A DNA stretch of 64,000 nucleotides from Rhizomicrobium palustre (GCF_011761565.1 NZ_JAASRM010000001.1:496139-560138), one strand, 5' to 3'; counted from the stretch's first letter, positions 55,729-64,000 are shown. Notes: generated by a model from the letters alone, not told the origin. Program-made: numbers and translations.

Positions 55729-56889
55729 ATGAAAAAGCTTCTATTCTGGGCGGTGGGGCTTGGAGCTTTGCTACTACTTTTGACGCCACAATGGCAGTCG
55801 CCCGCAAAAATGGGCGAGCATCGCTTCGCCTATCTCGAAAAGCACCACGATGTATTGGTGGTGGGCGTAAGCTGGCCCATAGCCGAGGAAGGACCAGGCT
55901 TGATCAATGGCCTGGAGCTGGCACGCGACGAGCTTAACGCCCGCAGGCTGCCAGGACATCCGCCAATTCGCTTGATTATCCGCGACGACAAGAATGACTG
56001 GAAGATTGCGCGCAAAATCGCCCTCGAATTTGCCAACACGCCCGAGATGAGCGCTGTTATAGGCTATTATGAGGACGGCATAGGAATACGCGCTTCGGAA
56101 ATACTGGAGGCTAGCCGCCTCCTGCATTTCGTGGTGAACGCCAATAACAGAGCCATGACCTCGCACGGCTATAAATATATCGTCCGCACGGTTCAGGCGA
56201 CCGATCAGATTTCCCGCTTTCTCGCCATATCATCGCCCATGGGCCGCAAGCCCCAGAAATACGCGATGGTTTGGGAAGGTGACGCATATGGACAAGACAT
56301 CGCCTATCAATACCGTATCGCACAGGACGCTCTCGGCAGTGAGATGGTCTACCAAGCCCCTTATCCGGCCGGTCGCCCCGACTTCCGCGTCGCGGTTAAT
56401 CAACTGAAGGGGATCAAGGCCGACGTCATCATGTTCTCGTCCGGTAATGATGCGAATACGGCGGCGTTTTTGCGCAAGGCGCGCGCAGTCGGAATCACCA
56501 CGCCAATCCTGGTCGCCTGCGATCGCAGCTCGGATTTTTCCGACATCCCCGAAGCGGCCTTGCAGAACACGACATTTATCAGGCTCTATAATGTCGCTGC
56601 TGGCACGCCACCAAACCGCAAATTCGTTTCCACCTACCGGGCGCGCTATGGCTATGACCCCGACACTTCCGCAGCTCAGGGCTATGATGCGCTCCAAATC
56701 CTGGCGGAGGCGGTTCGGGTTTCGGGAACATTGAACCCGCTCGATCTTGCCTTCACCGTTCGCTACAAGCCCGTCTGGGTTGTTGCCAACGGCGAATATC
56801 GCTTCGACAGCAATGGCGAATTGAAGGAAAAGCCGCTTTTCATGGAGAGGCACGAGGGCGGGCGAGTTCTGGTCGATACTGTCAAATAG
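55729..56889 (+). CDS. Periplasmic type I solute-binding protein (LivJ/Peripla_BP_6-like)
   Basis: 386 residues; ATG 55729 lies 4 bp after the SPFH stop. The N-terminus MKKLLFWAVGLGALLLLLTP is either a signal peptide or a membrane anchor. The mature part has the two-lobe branched-chain-amino-acid-binding fold: LVVGVSWPIAEEGPGLINGL, IRLIIRDDKNDWKIA, VIGYYEDGIGI, MVWEGDAYGQDIA, SAAQGYDALQILAEAV. No importer permease or ATPase is nearby, so it may capture or sense the exported peptide, or be a subunit of the exporter complex. Last gene of the NRPS arm. 197 bp without a gene follow, AT-rich with a nine-C run at about 56945. Confidence 0.87.
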   Translation: MKKLLFWAVGLGALLLLLTPQWQSPAKMGEHRFAYLEKHHDVLVVGVSWPIAEEGPGLINGLELARDELNARRLPGHPPIRLIIRDDKNDWKIARKIALEFANTPEMSAVIGYYEDGIGIRASEILEASRLLHFVVNANNRAMTSHGYKYIVRTVQATDQISRFLAISSPMGRKPQKYAMVWEGDAYGQDIAYQYRIAQDALGSEMVYQAPYPAGRPDFRVAVNQLKGIKADVIMFSSGNDANTAAFLRKARAVGITTPILVACDRSSDFSDIPEAALQNTTFIRLYNVAAGTPPNRKFVSTYRARYGYDPDTSAAQGYDALQILAEAVRVSGTLNPLDLAFTVRYKPVWVVANGEYRFDSNGELKEKPLFMERHEGGRVLVDTVK

Positions 56890-57086
56890 CGCCTCCCGCG
56901 AAACCATAAAAATAGGCTTTCCGCTTCTATCTGCTGTCGGTTCGCCCCCCCCCGATTTCATATGTACTAATTTTACGGCTATTTCCCCTTCTGATGTCTA
57001 GCGTGATCAAATAGCGATATTTCGTAATACAAACAGCACCAGAAACCCGCGGCGACGGTATTCATCTGATTATCTCTGGCGAAACT

Positions 57087-57740
57087 CTATACGAAGACCT
57101 GGGCCGCTCTTATTCCTTGGATGATGATGGCGCGCTGCAACTCCATCATGCTTCTGGGATCAGAGTGTTCGCGATCCCCGACATTAAAGGACGGGTGCCA
57201 TATAAGCTCTTGCAGAACAAGTGCCAGGCAAAGCCGGGCGGCCGCTTCCGGATTAACCGCACCAAGGGTGCCCTGCGCGCCACCGCGTCGCAGCAAAGCC
57301 GTGACGAGATCCAAAAGACTATCGATGACTTCAGCACCCCAGAACTGGGCTATAGCTGGAAAATTGCGGGCCTCTGCGGTGATGACGCGCCCTAGCACAA
57401 GCACTTCCTCTGTCAGAGCCATATCGCTCACCACGTCAAAACAATGGTTGATGGCAGAGATGACGTCCTCGCTATTTTCCATCCCCGAAAAATGTGCAGC
57501 GAGCCTATCGACTATATGTTCGCGCACTAATGCATTGAAGAGATCTTCTTTGTTCTTGAAATATAGATAGATCGTTCCTTTGGTGATGCCGGCAAGCTTG
57601 GCGATATCGGCCATGGTCGCCGCGGCATACCCTTTTTGCGCGAAGGCGATCAACGCGGCCTTGGAAATTTCATCCGGGCGCGCTTGCTTGCGGCGATGCC
57701 ATTTCCGCGGCGATGCGGAAGTGCTGTTTTCAATTTCCAT
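57087..57740 (-). CDS. TetR-family transcriptional regulator
   Basis: 217 residues from ATG 57740 with GGAGA upstream. N-terminal helix-turn-helix (AALIAFAQKGYAAATMADIA, ITKGTIYLYFKNKEDLF), then a TetR C-terminal ligand/dimer domain. It is the last gene after the AaeXAB-like efflux genes (54-bp gap) and is probably their ligand-responsive repressor. Its DNA-binding domain is a close relative of the truncated TetR at 62282-62521. Confidence 0.92.
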   Translation of the reverse strand: MEIENSTSASPRKWHRRKQARPDEISKAALIAFAQKGYAAATMADIAKLAGITKGTIYLYFKNKEDLFNALVREHIVDRLAAHFSGMENSEDVISAINHCFDVVSDMALTEEVLVLGRVITAEARNFPAIAQFWGAEVIDSLLDLVTALLRRGGAQGTLGAVNPEAAARLCLALVLQELIWHPSFNVGDREHSDPRSMMELQRAIIIQGIRAAQVFV

Positions 57741-57794
57741 GAGCTGTCTCCATTTTTTGCCGGCGCAATCCCGGCTGCGCAAGGCGGACCGTAT

Positions 57795-58691
57795 TCACGA
57801 CCGCATCGCCTTGGTCGTTTCGAGATTTGTGGGGATGATTTCGACGGTTGCCGTCATCCCTGCCGCCAATTCGATGCCAGACGGCACCCGATCGATATGA
57901 ATGCGTACCGGTATGCGCTGGGCAAGGCGGACCCAGGAAAAGGTTGCTTCGACATTCGGCAGCCCCAAAGGCCCCGGCGCGTCGTTGCTGTTCTCGATGC
58001 CGCGTCCAATGCTTTCGACATGACCAAGCGCTGGTTGATCGAAGCCCATCAGCCTGATCTTGACGGAGTTTCCAGCCCGGATTTGCCGCAACTTCGTCTC
58101 CTCGAAATAGCCGGTGATCCAGAAACTCGACGCGTCGAGAACGGCGATATTTGTCACGCCCGCCGTTGCATAGTCGCCAGGGCGAAGCCTCAGATTAGTG
58201 ACATATCCATCGATCGGCGAACGAATGATCGAACGGGCGAGATTGAGTTTGGCCAGATCCAACGTCGCCAAGGCCGCCTGATAGGCCGCAACGGCTACGG
58301 CGGCCGCCCCGCGTGTTTGATCAACGGTTTCCTGTGAAACGACGTCTTTGAGTTGGAGGCGCCGCCGCGCCGTGGCTTCAAGTACGCTCATATCGTGGCG
58401 TTTGGCCTCGACATCAGCCTTTGCCAAAGCTACCGCCAGCCGAAGCCGCTCCGGATCGATCTCGTAGAGAATATCGCCCCGCTTGACGTGCTGATTATCG
58501 CCGACTGGAACAGAGCGAACGGTGCCAGAGACTTCCGGTGCGATCCGTATCACATCGACGCCAACGCGCCCGTCGCGCGTCCAAGGCGTTCGCTCATAGT
58601 GGCGCCACGCCTGCATGGCGACAAAAGCGGATACAGCCACCACGCAAAGGGTCAAGACATAGCGGCTGATGAGGCAGAGGAGTTGTTTCAC
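57795..58691 (-). CDS. HlyD/EmrA-like membrane-fusion protein (AaeA-type)
   Basis: 298 residues from GTG 58691, which overlaps the upstream stop (GTGA). One N-terminal membrane helix (YVLTLCVVAVSAFVAMQAW), TRDGRVGVDVIRIAPEVSG lipoyl region, a coiled hairpin (AVALAKADVEAKRHDMSVLE), second lipoyl half (IRSPIDGYVTNLRLRPGDY) and barrel domain. It couples the FUSC pump to an outer-membrane channel. The set of FUSC protein, DUF1656 protein and HlyD protein is that of AaeB-AaeX-AaeA, which exports aromatic carboxylic acids. Confidence 0.92.
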   Translation of the reverse strand: MKQLLCLISRYVLTLCVVAVSAFVAMQAWRHYERTPWTRDGRVGVDVIRIAPEVSGTVRSVPVGDNQHVKRGDILYEIDPERLRLAVALAKADVEAKRHDMSVLEATARRRLQLKDVVSQETVDQTRGAAAVAVAAYQAALATLDLAKLNLARSIIRSPIDGYVTNLRLRPGDYATAGVTNIAVLDASSFWITGYFEETKLRQIRAGNSVKIRLMGFDQPALGHVESIGRGIENSNDAPGPLGLPNVEATFSWVRLAQRIPVRIHIDRVPSGIELAAGMTATVEIIPTNLETTKAMRS

Positions 58692-58903
58692 GACAATAAT
58701 CCAATCAGCGGCAAACACTGCACAAGCAGGCCATAGATGATGAGGAAGGTGGCGATTTCGGCCAGCGGCCGGCACGCGAATAAGCGCGAAATACCGGTAA
58801 TGGCGAGAACGCGCAGTATGACCATTGCGGCGAACAGCGCGATCAACGCGAAAATCACCAGACCGGGGATGAAGACGCCCGATATACTAAGATCAACGAT
58901 CAT
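58688..58903 (-). CDS. DUF1656 small membrane protein (AaeX-type)
   Basis: 71 residues, two membrane helices (LVIFALIALFAAMVILRVL and FLIIYGLLVQCLPL). ATG and upstream TGA share one base (TGATG) and its end overlaps the fusion-protein GTG, so three efflux genes are translationally coupled. The family accompanies AaeA/AaeB pumps; exact role not known. Confidence 0.9.
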   Translation of the reverse strand: MIVDLSISGVFIPGLVIFALIALFAAMVILRVLAITGISRLFACRPLAEIATFLIIYGLLVQCLPLIGLLS

Positions 58904-60990
58904 CAGGACGCTCCCCTCGGGGTTCCACGGGAGCCGAAGGCGAAGCGAAGATCGATGAGCAGATCGACTATTCGTGACCCATTTTTTTGAGAATTTTCCG
59001 CCATCAGTGTGATCAAGGAGTCGATGCGCTGTTCGAGATCGACAATAGCAGCTTGTGTTGGCGCACTCCTGCCGCCAAAACCTGTGGCGACGTCAAAAAG
59101 AAGCTCGACAAGCGCAGCACCGGCTTCGCGCCCCGCATACGGTGCCCTCTTGCGAAGCTCGCCGGCGGCATAACCGATGCGAAGATAGCGCAGCATATCG
59201 TCCAGAAGATCTGGGCTGGCTTTCCCGGACGCTTTTAGCTTTGGCAGGAGCAGCGCCGTGCGGTCTATCATGAGGCCCATCCAGTGCGCTTCGTTTGGCG
59301 CGTCCCCCAGTGCGCGGCGACAGACATCACGCCGGCTAAAGCGCAGCAGCCGATTGATCGCAATATCGCTGGGAAACGTCTGGAATAAAGACATGCTGGC
59401 CGCCCCAAACCCGACCGATACAAAGAGCGCAACCACGGTGTTGAGGGAGACCGCAAAGTCCCCCGTGTAATGGGTGCCCAGCCCGCAGAGGATAGGAATG
59501 GTGAGGGTGATGCCCATCGCCATGAAGGTTGTCGGCGGTCTGGCCTGAAGTGAACCAGCAAACAGGAATGCCGGGGCAAGAACCGCAACAAGACCCGCGA
59601 AGTTGGTGACTTGAGGCAGGATGGCGAAGCTGTAGACGAGACTGGTCAGAACACCGAAGACCGTGCCGACGATATATTTGACGACAAACGGTGCGGGCGC
59701 GTCGAAGTTTCCGAATAAGGTGCAGCAGACGCCGAGAATGGAGACCGCCATCCCCCCTTCCGGCCAGGCCGACCAAATCCAGAAGGCGCAGCCGCAGAGG
59801 ATGCCGATGATAGCGCCCATTGCAGCGCGGGCCGCCATCCAGGGATCGCGGTGATAGACATAGCCCTTTGCCCGAGCCGATCCGTGAAGCGATATCGCGG
59901 TTTGTGGACGCCGCCCGGAGTTGGCACATTGCCCGAGCCGGGCACAGTCCGCCAGCAGGCCAATCATTTCAGCCAGATGACCGGCGAGATTTGCCTCAAC
60001 TCTTTCGTCTGATGTTGCCGGGTTTGAGCCCAGATATTTTTGGAGTGATCGCGCCCAAGCGATCAACTGTGCCGCCGCCTCGTCTTCCGCCGCACCGGCT
60101 GCGATCCAGGCCTGTACCTCTCCAACCAATGCGGTTAATTCGTTGGTCGCATCGCCCTCGCCTATTCGCAGAAAATTTATCCGGTCTTGGATTTCGGCCG
60201 TGAGGGGAAGGAGCCGCGCCAAACGATCATGCATCAGGTTCAAGGCTTCGCGCGGTGGCGTCACCGCTGCGGGGTCGTAAGGCAGATGTGTAGCAAGCCC
60301 GCGCAGTGCCAGGAGATCCGCTGAGAGCTGGTGGCGATCATAACGGTTTTCCTCCGGTGTGCCCGCCAGCGCATCGCGCGCAAGCCGGCGAGCGTCCTGC
60401 AATATCGCCAAGAGCTTGCCGGTAAACTGTCCCGTCATCGGCTTCGGAAATACGTAACGATGGACAAGAACGGTGCAGAGAATTCCGATGGATATTTCCT
60501 GAACGCGCAGGGATGCCGTATCGAAAACGGCGCCAGGATCAGCCACACTCGGAAATCCGATCAGGCTTGTCGTGTAGCCAGCAAGGACGAAGGCATATGC
60601 GCGTGGCGTGCGATCAAGCAGCGAGAAGAACAAGCACAAGCCAATCCAGCTCGCGAGTACGACGCTGCACAGAAGCGGGTCATTCACGAAACTCGGAACG
60701 ATCGCTACGGTCGCTATTGCGCCGACGAACGTCCCCATAAAGCGATACACACCACGGCTGAGGGACGCGCCGGCGGAGGTTTGCGAAACGATGTAGACCG
60801 TAACAATGGCCCAAAACGGTTTGGGCAGCCCTATGCGCAACGAGATGTAATAAGCCAGCATCGCGGCCGCGAAACTCTTCGCCGAAAAAAGGATCGCATC
60901 CCGATCCACCTTCATCGCGGGCGTGCGAACCCGCAGCGCTGCGGCGAAGGGTGTGGTCAGGCCGAAAGAGACGGGCGGCGTCGTGTTCAT
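58903..60990 (-). CDS. FUSC-family aromatic-acid efflux permease (AaeB-type)
   Basis: 695 residues. Two hydrophobic blocks (about 35-185, including MLAYYISLRIGLPKPFWAIV, and about 385-525) flanking large cytoplasmic helical regions, the duplicated FUSC/AaeB plan. A conserved Arg-rich loop (DRTPRAYAFVLAGYT) matches the family. First gene of the pump operon; start ATG 60990, divergent from an AraC-type regulator across 77 bp. Probable substrates are hydroxylated aromatic acids or related toxic anions, by family. Confidence 0.92.
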   Translation of the reverse strand: MNTTPPVSFGLTTPFAAALRVRTPAMKVDRDAILFSAKSFAAAMLAYYISLRIGLPKPFWAIVTVYIVSQTSAGASLSRGVYRFMGTFVGAIATVAIVPSFVNDPLLCSVVLASWIGLCLFFSLLDRTPRAYAFVLAGYTTSLIGFPSVADPGAVFDTASLRVQEISIGILCTVLVHRYVFPKPMTGQFTGKLLAILQDARRLARDALAGTPEENRYDRHQLSADLLALRGLATHLPYDPAAVTPPREALNLMHDRLARLLPLTAEIQDRINFLRIGEGDATNELTALVGEVQAWIAAGAAEDEAAAQLIAWARSLQKYLGSNPATSDERVEANLAGHLAEMIGLLADCARLGQCANSGRRPQTAISLHGSARAKGYVYHRDPWMAARAAMGAIIGILCGCAFWIWSAWPEGGMAVSILGVCCTLFGNFDAPAPFVVKYIVGTVFGVLTSLVYSFAILPQVTNFAGLVAVLAPAFLFAGSLQARPPTTFMAMGITLTIPILCGLGTHYTGDFAVSLNTVVALFVSVGFGAASMSLFQTFPSDIAINRLLRFSRRDVCRRALGDAPNEAHWMGLMIDRTALLLPKLKASGKASPDLLDDMLRYLRIGYAAGELRKRAPYAGREAGAALVELLFDVATGFGGRSAPTQAAIVDLEQRIDSLITLMAENSQKNGSRIVDLLIDLRFAFGSRGTPRGAS

Positions 60991-61008
60991 GCCACCAGTT
61001 GTGAACTG

Positions 61009-61037
61009 TTTGCAAAAACGAATAAATTCAGTATTAT
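61009..61037 (+). promoter_or_regulatory. Sigma70-like promoter for the AraC-type gene
   Basis: TTTGCA (61009-61014) and TATTAT (61032-61037) are 17 bp apart, 4/6 and 5/6 to consensus, about 30 bp before the ATG. The whole divergent gap is only 77 bp, so the FUSC promoter must overlap it. Confidence 0.5.
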
Positions 61038-61067
61038 GACATAAAATATCTAAAAACAGCCATTCCC

Positions 61068-61859
61068 ATGTTGCGCTCTGCCGTTTCCGTTTTTGACCCC
61101 GACCTGACGGATTTGCCTGCGGTTGCTCATAAGCTCGATTTCTCGGAGCATCAGGCGGAAGTACCTTCCCATGTGCACCGCAAGGGGCAGCTGATCTTGG
61201 CGCTGCACGGCGCCGTCACCTGCACGGCGAATAACGAAATCTGGATCGTCCCACCCAATTGCGGAGTATGGATTCCGGGTGGTGTGCCGCATAGCGCCCG
61301 CGCCACCGCAAATGCGCGGCTCACCTATCTCTTTGTGGAGCCCGAAGCGGCGAAACTGCCTGAAACCAGTTGTACGCTTTCGATTTCAGCCATGATCCGG
61401 GAGATGATTGAGCGATTAGCGCGTGAGCGTGCGGATTATAGGGCGGAGGGCCATGTCGCCCGGATTGCGCGCGTGTTACTGGATGAACTTGCGCAAATGC
61501 CGCGCGAGCAATTCAATCTACCGATTTCCTCTAATCCCAAAATCCGCGCGATTGCGGATGCCCTGACCGCCGATCCATCGGACCGCAGCACGTTGAACGA
61601 TTGGGCGAAGCGGGTCGCGATGAGTGAAAGATCATTGGCGCGTCTCTTGATCCGCGAGACCGGGCTGACCTTCGGACGCTGGCGACAGCAGCTCCATCTC
61701 GTAGTCGCCCTTCGCGATCTGGCGAGTGGCGATGCGGTGCAGAATGTTGCAGCCGGGCTCGGCTATGAATCGGTCAACGCCTTTATCACGATGTTCAAAA
61801 AAGCGCTGGGGAGCACGCCCGCTCAGTACTTCGCAAAGCGCGATGTGCGATCTCTCTGA
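61068..61859 (+). CDS. AraC-family transcriptional regulator with cupin sensor
   Basis: 263 residues. N-terminal cupin-like sensor (HVHRKGQLILALHG, CGVWIPGGVPHSARAT) and C-terminal pair of helix-turn-helix motifs (DWAKRVAMSERSLARLLIRE, LGYESVNAFITMFKKALGST). Divergent from the FUSC efflux operon, so it is the likely activator or repressor, possibly together with the TetR at the operon end. The layout is like NimR-type regulators, which also face an efflux gene. Ligand unknown. Confidence 0.92.
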   Translation: MLRSAVSVFDPDLTDLPAVAHKLDFSEHQAEVPSHVHRKGQLILALHGAVTCTANNEIWIVPPNCGVWIPGGVPHSARATANARLTYLFVEPEAAKLPETSCTLSISAMIREMIERLARERADYRAEGHVARIARVLLDELAQMPREQFNLPISSNPKIRAIADALTADPSDRSTLNDWAKRVAMSERSLARLLIRETGLTFGRWRQQLHLVVALRDLASGDAVQNVAAGLGYESVNAFITMFKKALGSTPAQYFAKRDVRSL

Positions 61860-62281
61860 TGTCCTCAGCAAGGGACTGGGCGATCAATTTAACGCGTCGT
61901 CATTTTAAATTCGGCTTTGGGCGCTTCAAGCGGATGCACAACACTATCGACACGACATTTCAGCCTGAAAAAACTGCGATAGCCGTTACTCCACTCGATG
62001 GTGTTCTGACAGCCTCCTCTTTCGTCGCCGTAAGTTGGAATCAATAACCGTCGCAATACCACGAAGAATACCATGGCAGGTTTTCACCTGTTGCGGGATA
62101 GAAGTGGAACGATGAACTCGCCCATTTGCCATTCCACTGCCCAGGCGTGCTACAGCAACAAAAACGCCCACTGCTCATCTCCCGAATTCACCCATAAATA
62201 ATTGTGTTCTGAATATTGGCCTAAGAGGGCAAGCCAGCGTAGGCGAATTCAATTAGGCGAGCAGGGACATCGCGGCACAGG
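61860..62281. other. Gene-poor gap, no recognised feature
   Basis: 422 bp with only short, non-conserved open frames. The length is close to that of a missing TetR C-terminal domain, but minus-strand translations past the truncated TetR stop show nothing TetR-like. A short dyad (CAGGT-TTTC-ACCTG) lies near 62072-62085. I see no promoter, RNA or mobile-element end. Confidence 0.4.
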
Positions 62282-62521
62282 TTAATCAGCAATACCAACC
62301 CTGCTCTCGCAGGTCTCGCTGCCGCGCAACGTGTCAAACAACTCCGCCTTGCTGGCATAGTAGAGATAGATCGTTCCCTTGGTAACGCCAGCTCGCTTTG
62401 CGATGAGCTCCATTCTCACCTCACCGAAGCTCTTTTCGGAGAATTCAATCAGCGCCGCGGCGCGGATTTCGTCAGGGCGTTCCCGTTTTCGGCGCCGCCA
62501 TGTCTTTCCAGCCGTCGTCAT
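62282..62521 (-). CDS. Truncated TetR-family DNA-binding domain
   Basis: 79 residues: only the helix-turn-helix part of a TetR protein (ERPDEIRAAALIEFSEKSF, RAGVTKGTIYLYYASKAELF), ending shortly after in an unrelated tail (ETCESRVGIAD). Full family members are about 190-220 residues. The start has a good GGGAG site and lies 12 bp after the permease stop, so it may still be translated. Probably a pseudogene remnant, but a short DNA-binding peptide interfering with a full TetR is possible. It resembles the first 70 residues of the TetR at 57087-57740. Confidence 0.75.
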   Translation of the reverse strand: MTTAGKTWRRRKRERPDEIRAAALIEFSEKSFGEVRMELIAKRAGVTKGTIYLYYASKAELFDTLRGSETCESRVGIAD

Positions 62522-62533
62522 GGTACGGTCTCC

Positions 62534-64000
62534 CTATTCGTAACGCAGCGCCTTGATGGGATTGGCGCGTGCCACGGCAATCGCGTGCCCCGCAATCGTT
62601 ACCCAGGCGATCACTAGCGCCACCAGCCCAGCACCGATGAAGTAGAACGGGTTCAGCGAAATGCGATAGGCGTAGCTTTCGAGCCAACCTTGCAGATAGT
62701 ACCAAGCCAGCGGCCAGGCGATGGCATTGGCGATCAAGACCGGGATAGAGAACTGCCACAGCAGCAATAAGATGACATTGCGCGTCTGCGCCCCGAACAC
62801 CTTGCGGATACCGATTTCCTTGGTACGCCGTCCGGCGGTGAAAGCGGCAAGCCCGAACAACCCCAGGCAGGCGATCAAGATTGCAAGCCCGACAAAAGCG
62901 GCGAACATGATGCCTTGACGTTCATCCGCGGCATAGAATTTAGCATAGCTTGCATCCAGGAAGTCTCTATCGATCGAGACCGACGGGGAAAAGAAACGCC
63001 ATGTCTTGTCTATGAAAGCCAGTGTTTGAGGAACCATGTCTGGCCGCAGCCGCGCATGCAACTGCATCCAGTCGGTCGGGATATACATATAAGCGCTAGG
63101 CTGAACCGGCTGACGTGCACCTTGAACCTTGGCATCCGCCAGGACACCGACGATACGCACGGGAGATTTGTTGTAGAGCACCGTCTTTCCGATTGCTTCT
63201 TGAGGCGAGAATCCGAGGCGGCGCGCCCCCGCTACGTTGAGAAGAATATTCTTTCCCGCGTTCTGCGGATCGGTCTCGCCGCCAAGACTATGGAGGCGGT
63301 CATCGGCGCGCGATTCTGAGAAGGCCCGCCCTGCCACAACCTTTATGCCATAGACTCTCGGGAAATCGGGATCGATCCGGATGCCGTTGAGGGTTGCGGA
63401 AGTTGATTGCCCCGGCACCTGAAACAGCGTGAGGTTTTGGCCAAGCTGGAAAGGAACGCGATCGGACTCGCCCACGCTGACGATGCCAGGATAACTCCTC
63501 AACGCCCGGACGAAGGCCTCGCGTTGCTCATTGGTCATCCGGCCCGTACCCATCGTCACCACATTATCGTGACGAAAGCCAAGATCGATATTGCGGGCAT
63601 AGTTGATCTGGCCGAACACCACCGCGGCCGAAATCCCCAATCCGATAGAGACCGCGAACTGAAGCACCACCAAGACATTCCGCAGCAAGCCCGAACCAAC
63701 CTGTCCAGCGCTGTTGGTTCTGAGCGTGGTAGCGGGACGGAAGCCGGAAAGAACCAGCGCCGGATAGAAGCCACTGATCAATCCCGCCACAACCGCCAAC
63801 CCGATCAGCGAGAGGAACAGCGGCCAATCGTGCGCATAATCGAAGCCGATAGGCCGCTGCAGGAAGCCACCGAACGCCGGCAAAAGAATTTCCACCATTG
63901 CAAAGGCCAGTACCAGCGCCAGAAGTGCCATCAGAACGGCCTCTCCCAGGAACTGCGCCATCACCTGCCGAAGGGCGGCACCCATAGTTTTGCGCAAGGC
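62534..64000 (-). CDS. FtsX/MacB-like ABC transporter permease, C-terminal part (cut by window edge)
   Basis: At least 488 residues, open to the window edge, so the 5' part is missing. Reads in with the family motif RKTMGAALRQVMAQFLGEA, one helix, then FtsX and MacB-type periplasmic core (about residues 130-330), and final helices with IGIRKVFGAQTRNVILLLL and the closing ARANPIKALRYE. These ~800-residue permeases have two FtsX units and work with a LolD/MacB-type ATPase that should lie outside the window. Possible roles are lipoprotein, peptide or drug export; the cargo is unknown. Followed by a truncated TetR. Confidence 0.9.
   Translation of the reverse strand, partial: ALRKTMGAALRQVMAQFLGEAVLMALLALVLAFAMVEILLPAFGGFLQRPIGFDYAHDWPLFLSLIGLAVVAGLISGFYPALVLSGFRPATTLRTNSAGQVGSGLLRNVLVVLQFAVSIGLGISAAVVFGQINYARNIDLGFRHDNVVTMGTGRMTNEQREAFVRALRSYPGIVSVGESDRVPFQLGQNLTLFQVPGQSTSATLNGIRIDPDFPRVYGIKVVAGRAFSESRADDRLHSLGGETDPQNAGKNILLNVAGARRLGFSPQEAIGKTVLYNKSPVRIVGVLADAKVQGARQPVQPSAYMYIPTDWMQLHARLRPDMVPQTLAFIDKTWRFFSPSVSIDRDFLDASYAKFYAADERQGIMFAAFVGLAILIACLGLFGLAAFTAGRRTKEIGIRKVFGAQTRNVILLLLWQFSIPVLIANAIAWPLAWYYLQGWLESYAYRISLNPFYFIGAGLVALVIAWVTIAGHAIAVARANPIKALRYE

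Noticed and set aside
40646..56889. Siderophore locus reading of the NRPS cluster
   Set aside because: The exporter resembles PvdE and TBDRs lie in the window, but there are no catechol, hydroxamate or ornithine-hydroxylase genes and no cyclisation domains; the receptors are not adjacent to the NRPS.
56945..56953. Run of nine C as a phase-variation tract
   Set aside because: It lies in a gap after the binding-protein stop, in no reading frame or promoter I can define.

Overview
The window looks like a chromosomal segment of a Gram-negative, probably alphaproteobacterial, saprophyte. The signs are five large TonB-dependent receptors (TBDRs) of the kind common in Caulobacterales and Sphingomonadales relatives, two FecI/FecR cell-surface-signalling cassettes, an arabinan-utilisation locus, RND and AaeAB-like efflux systems, and dense, GC-rich coding with short operonic overlaps. 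The genus cannot be named from sequence alone. No rRNA, tRNA, CRISPR array, IS element or phage gene was recognised.

Layout. (1) 1-7.2 kb: the 3' end of a histidine kinase, an OmpA-type lipoprotein, an RND pump with its fusion protein, and an ABC-F ATPase. (2) 7.4-14.8 kb, minus strand: an arabinan locus (TBDR, secreted GH43, GPH-type sugar symporter, cytoplasmic GH51) bounded by two good terminators. A LytS/LytTR two-component pair (15.2-17.0 kb) is divergent from it, and the shared intergenic region holds a 14-bp direct repeat with 20-bp period. (3) 17.2-37.0 kb: two convergent surface-signalling modules. The plus-strand one is sigma, anti-sigma, STN-TBDR, TBDR without STN, then a PATR-repeat autotransporter. 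The minus-strand one is sigma, anti-sigma, TBDR without STN, a Tat-type ADPRM-like phosphoesterase, then STN-TBDR. They meet at about 28.67 kb. (4) 37.1-56.9 kb: a cupin gene, then a nonribosomal peptide locus. A minus-strand arm carries a DUF697 protein, a two-helix membrane peptide, an Sfp-type phosphopantetheinyl transferase and a spore-photoproduct-lyase-like radical SAM protein. A plus-strand arm carries a 4162-residue NRPS (A-T, C-A-T, C-A-T, C-A-T, reductase), a SyrD/PvdE-type ABC exporter, an SPFH protein and a periplasmic binding protein, the last three tightly coupled. (5) 57.1-61.9 kb: a TetR gene and an AaeXAB-like aromatic-acid efflux operon, divergent from an AraC-type regulator. 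(6) 62.3-64.0 kb: a truncated TetR gene and a 3' fragment of an FtsX/MacB-like permease.

The most novel element is the NRPS locus. The first adenylation domain lacks the Asp that binds the substrate amino group. The chain should leave through a reductase as an aldehyde (or alcohol, or cyclised imine). The flanking set of radical SAM protein, SPFH scaffold and solute-binding protein matches no pathway I know. The product cannot be named; residue predictions are weak inferences.
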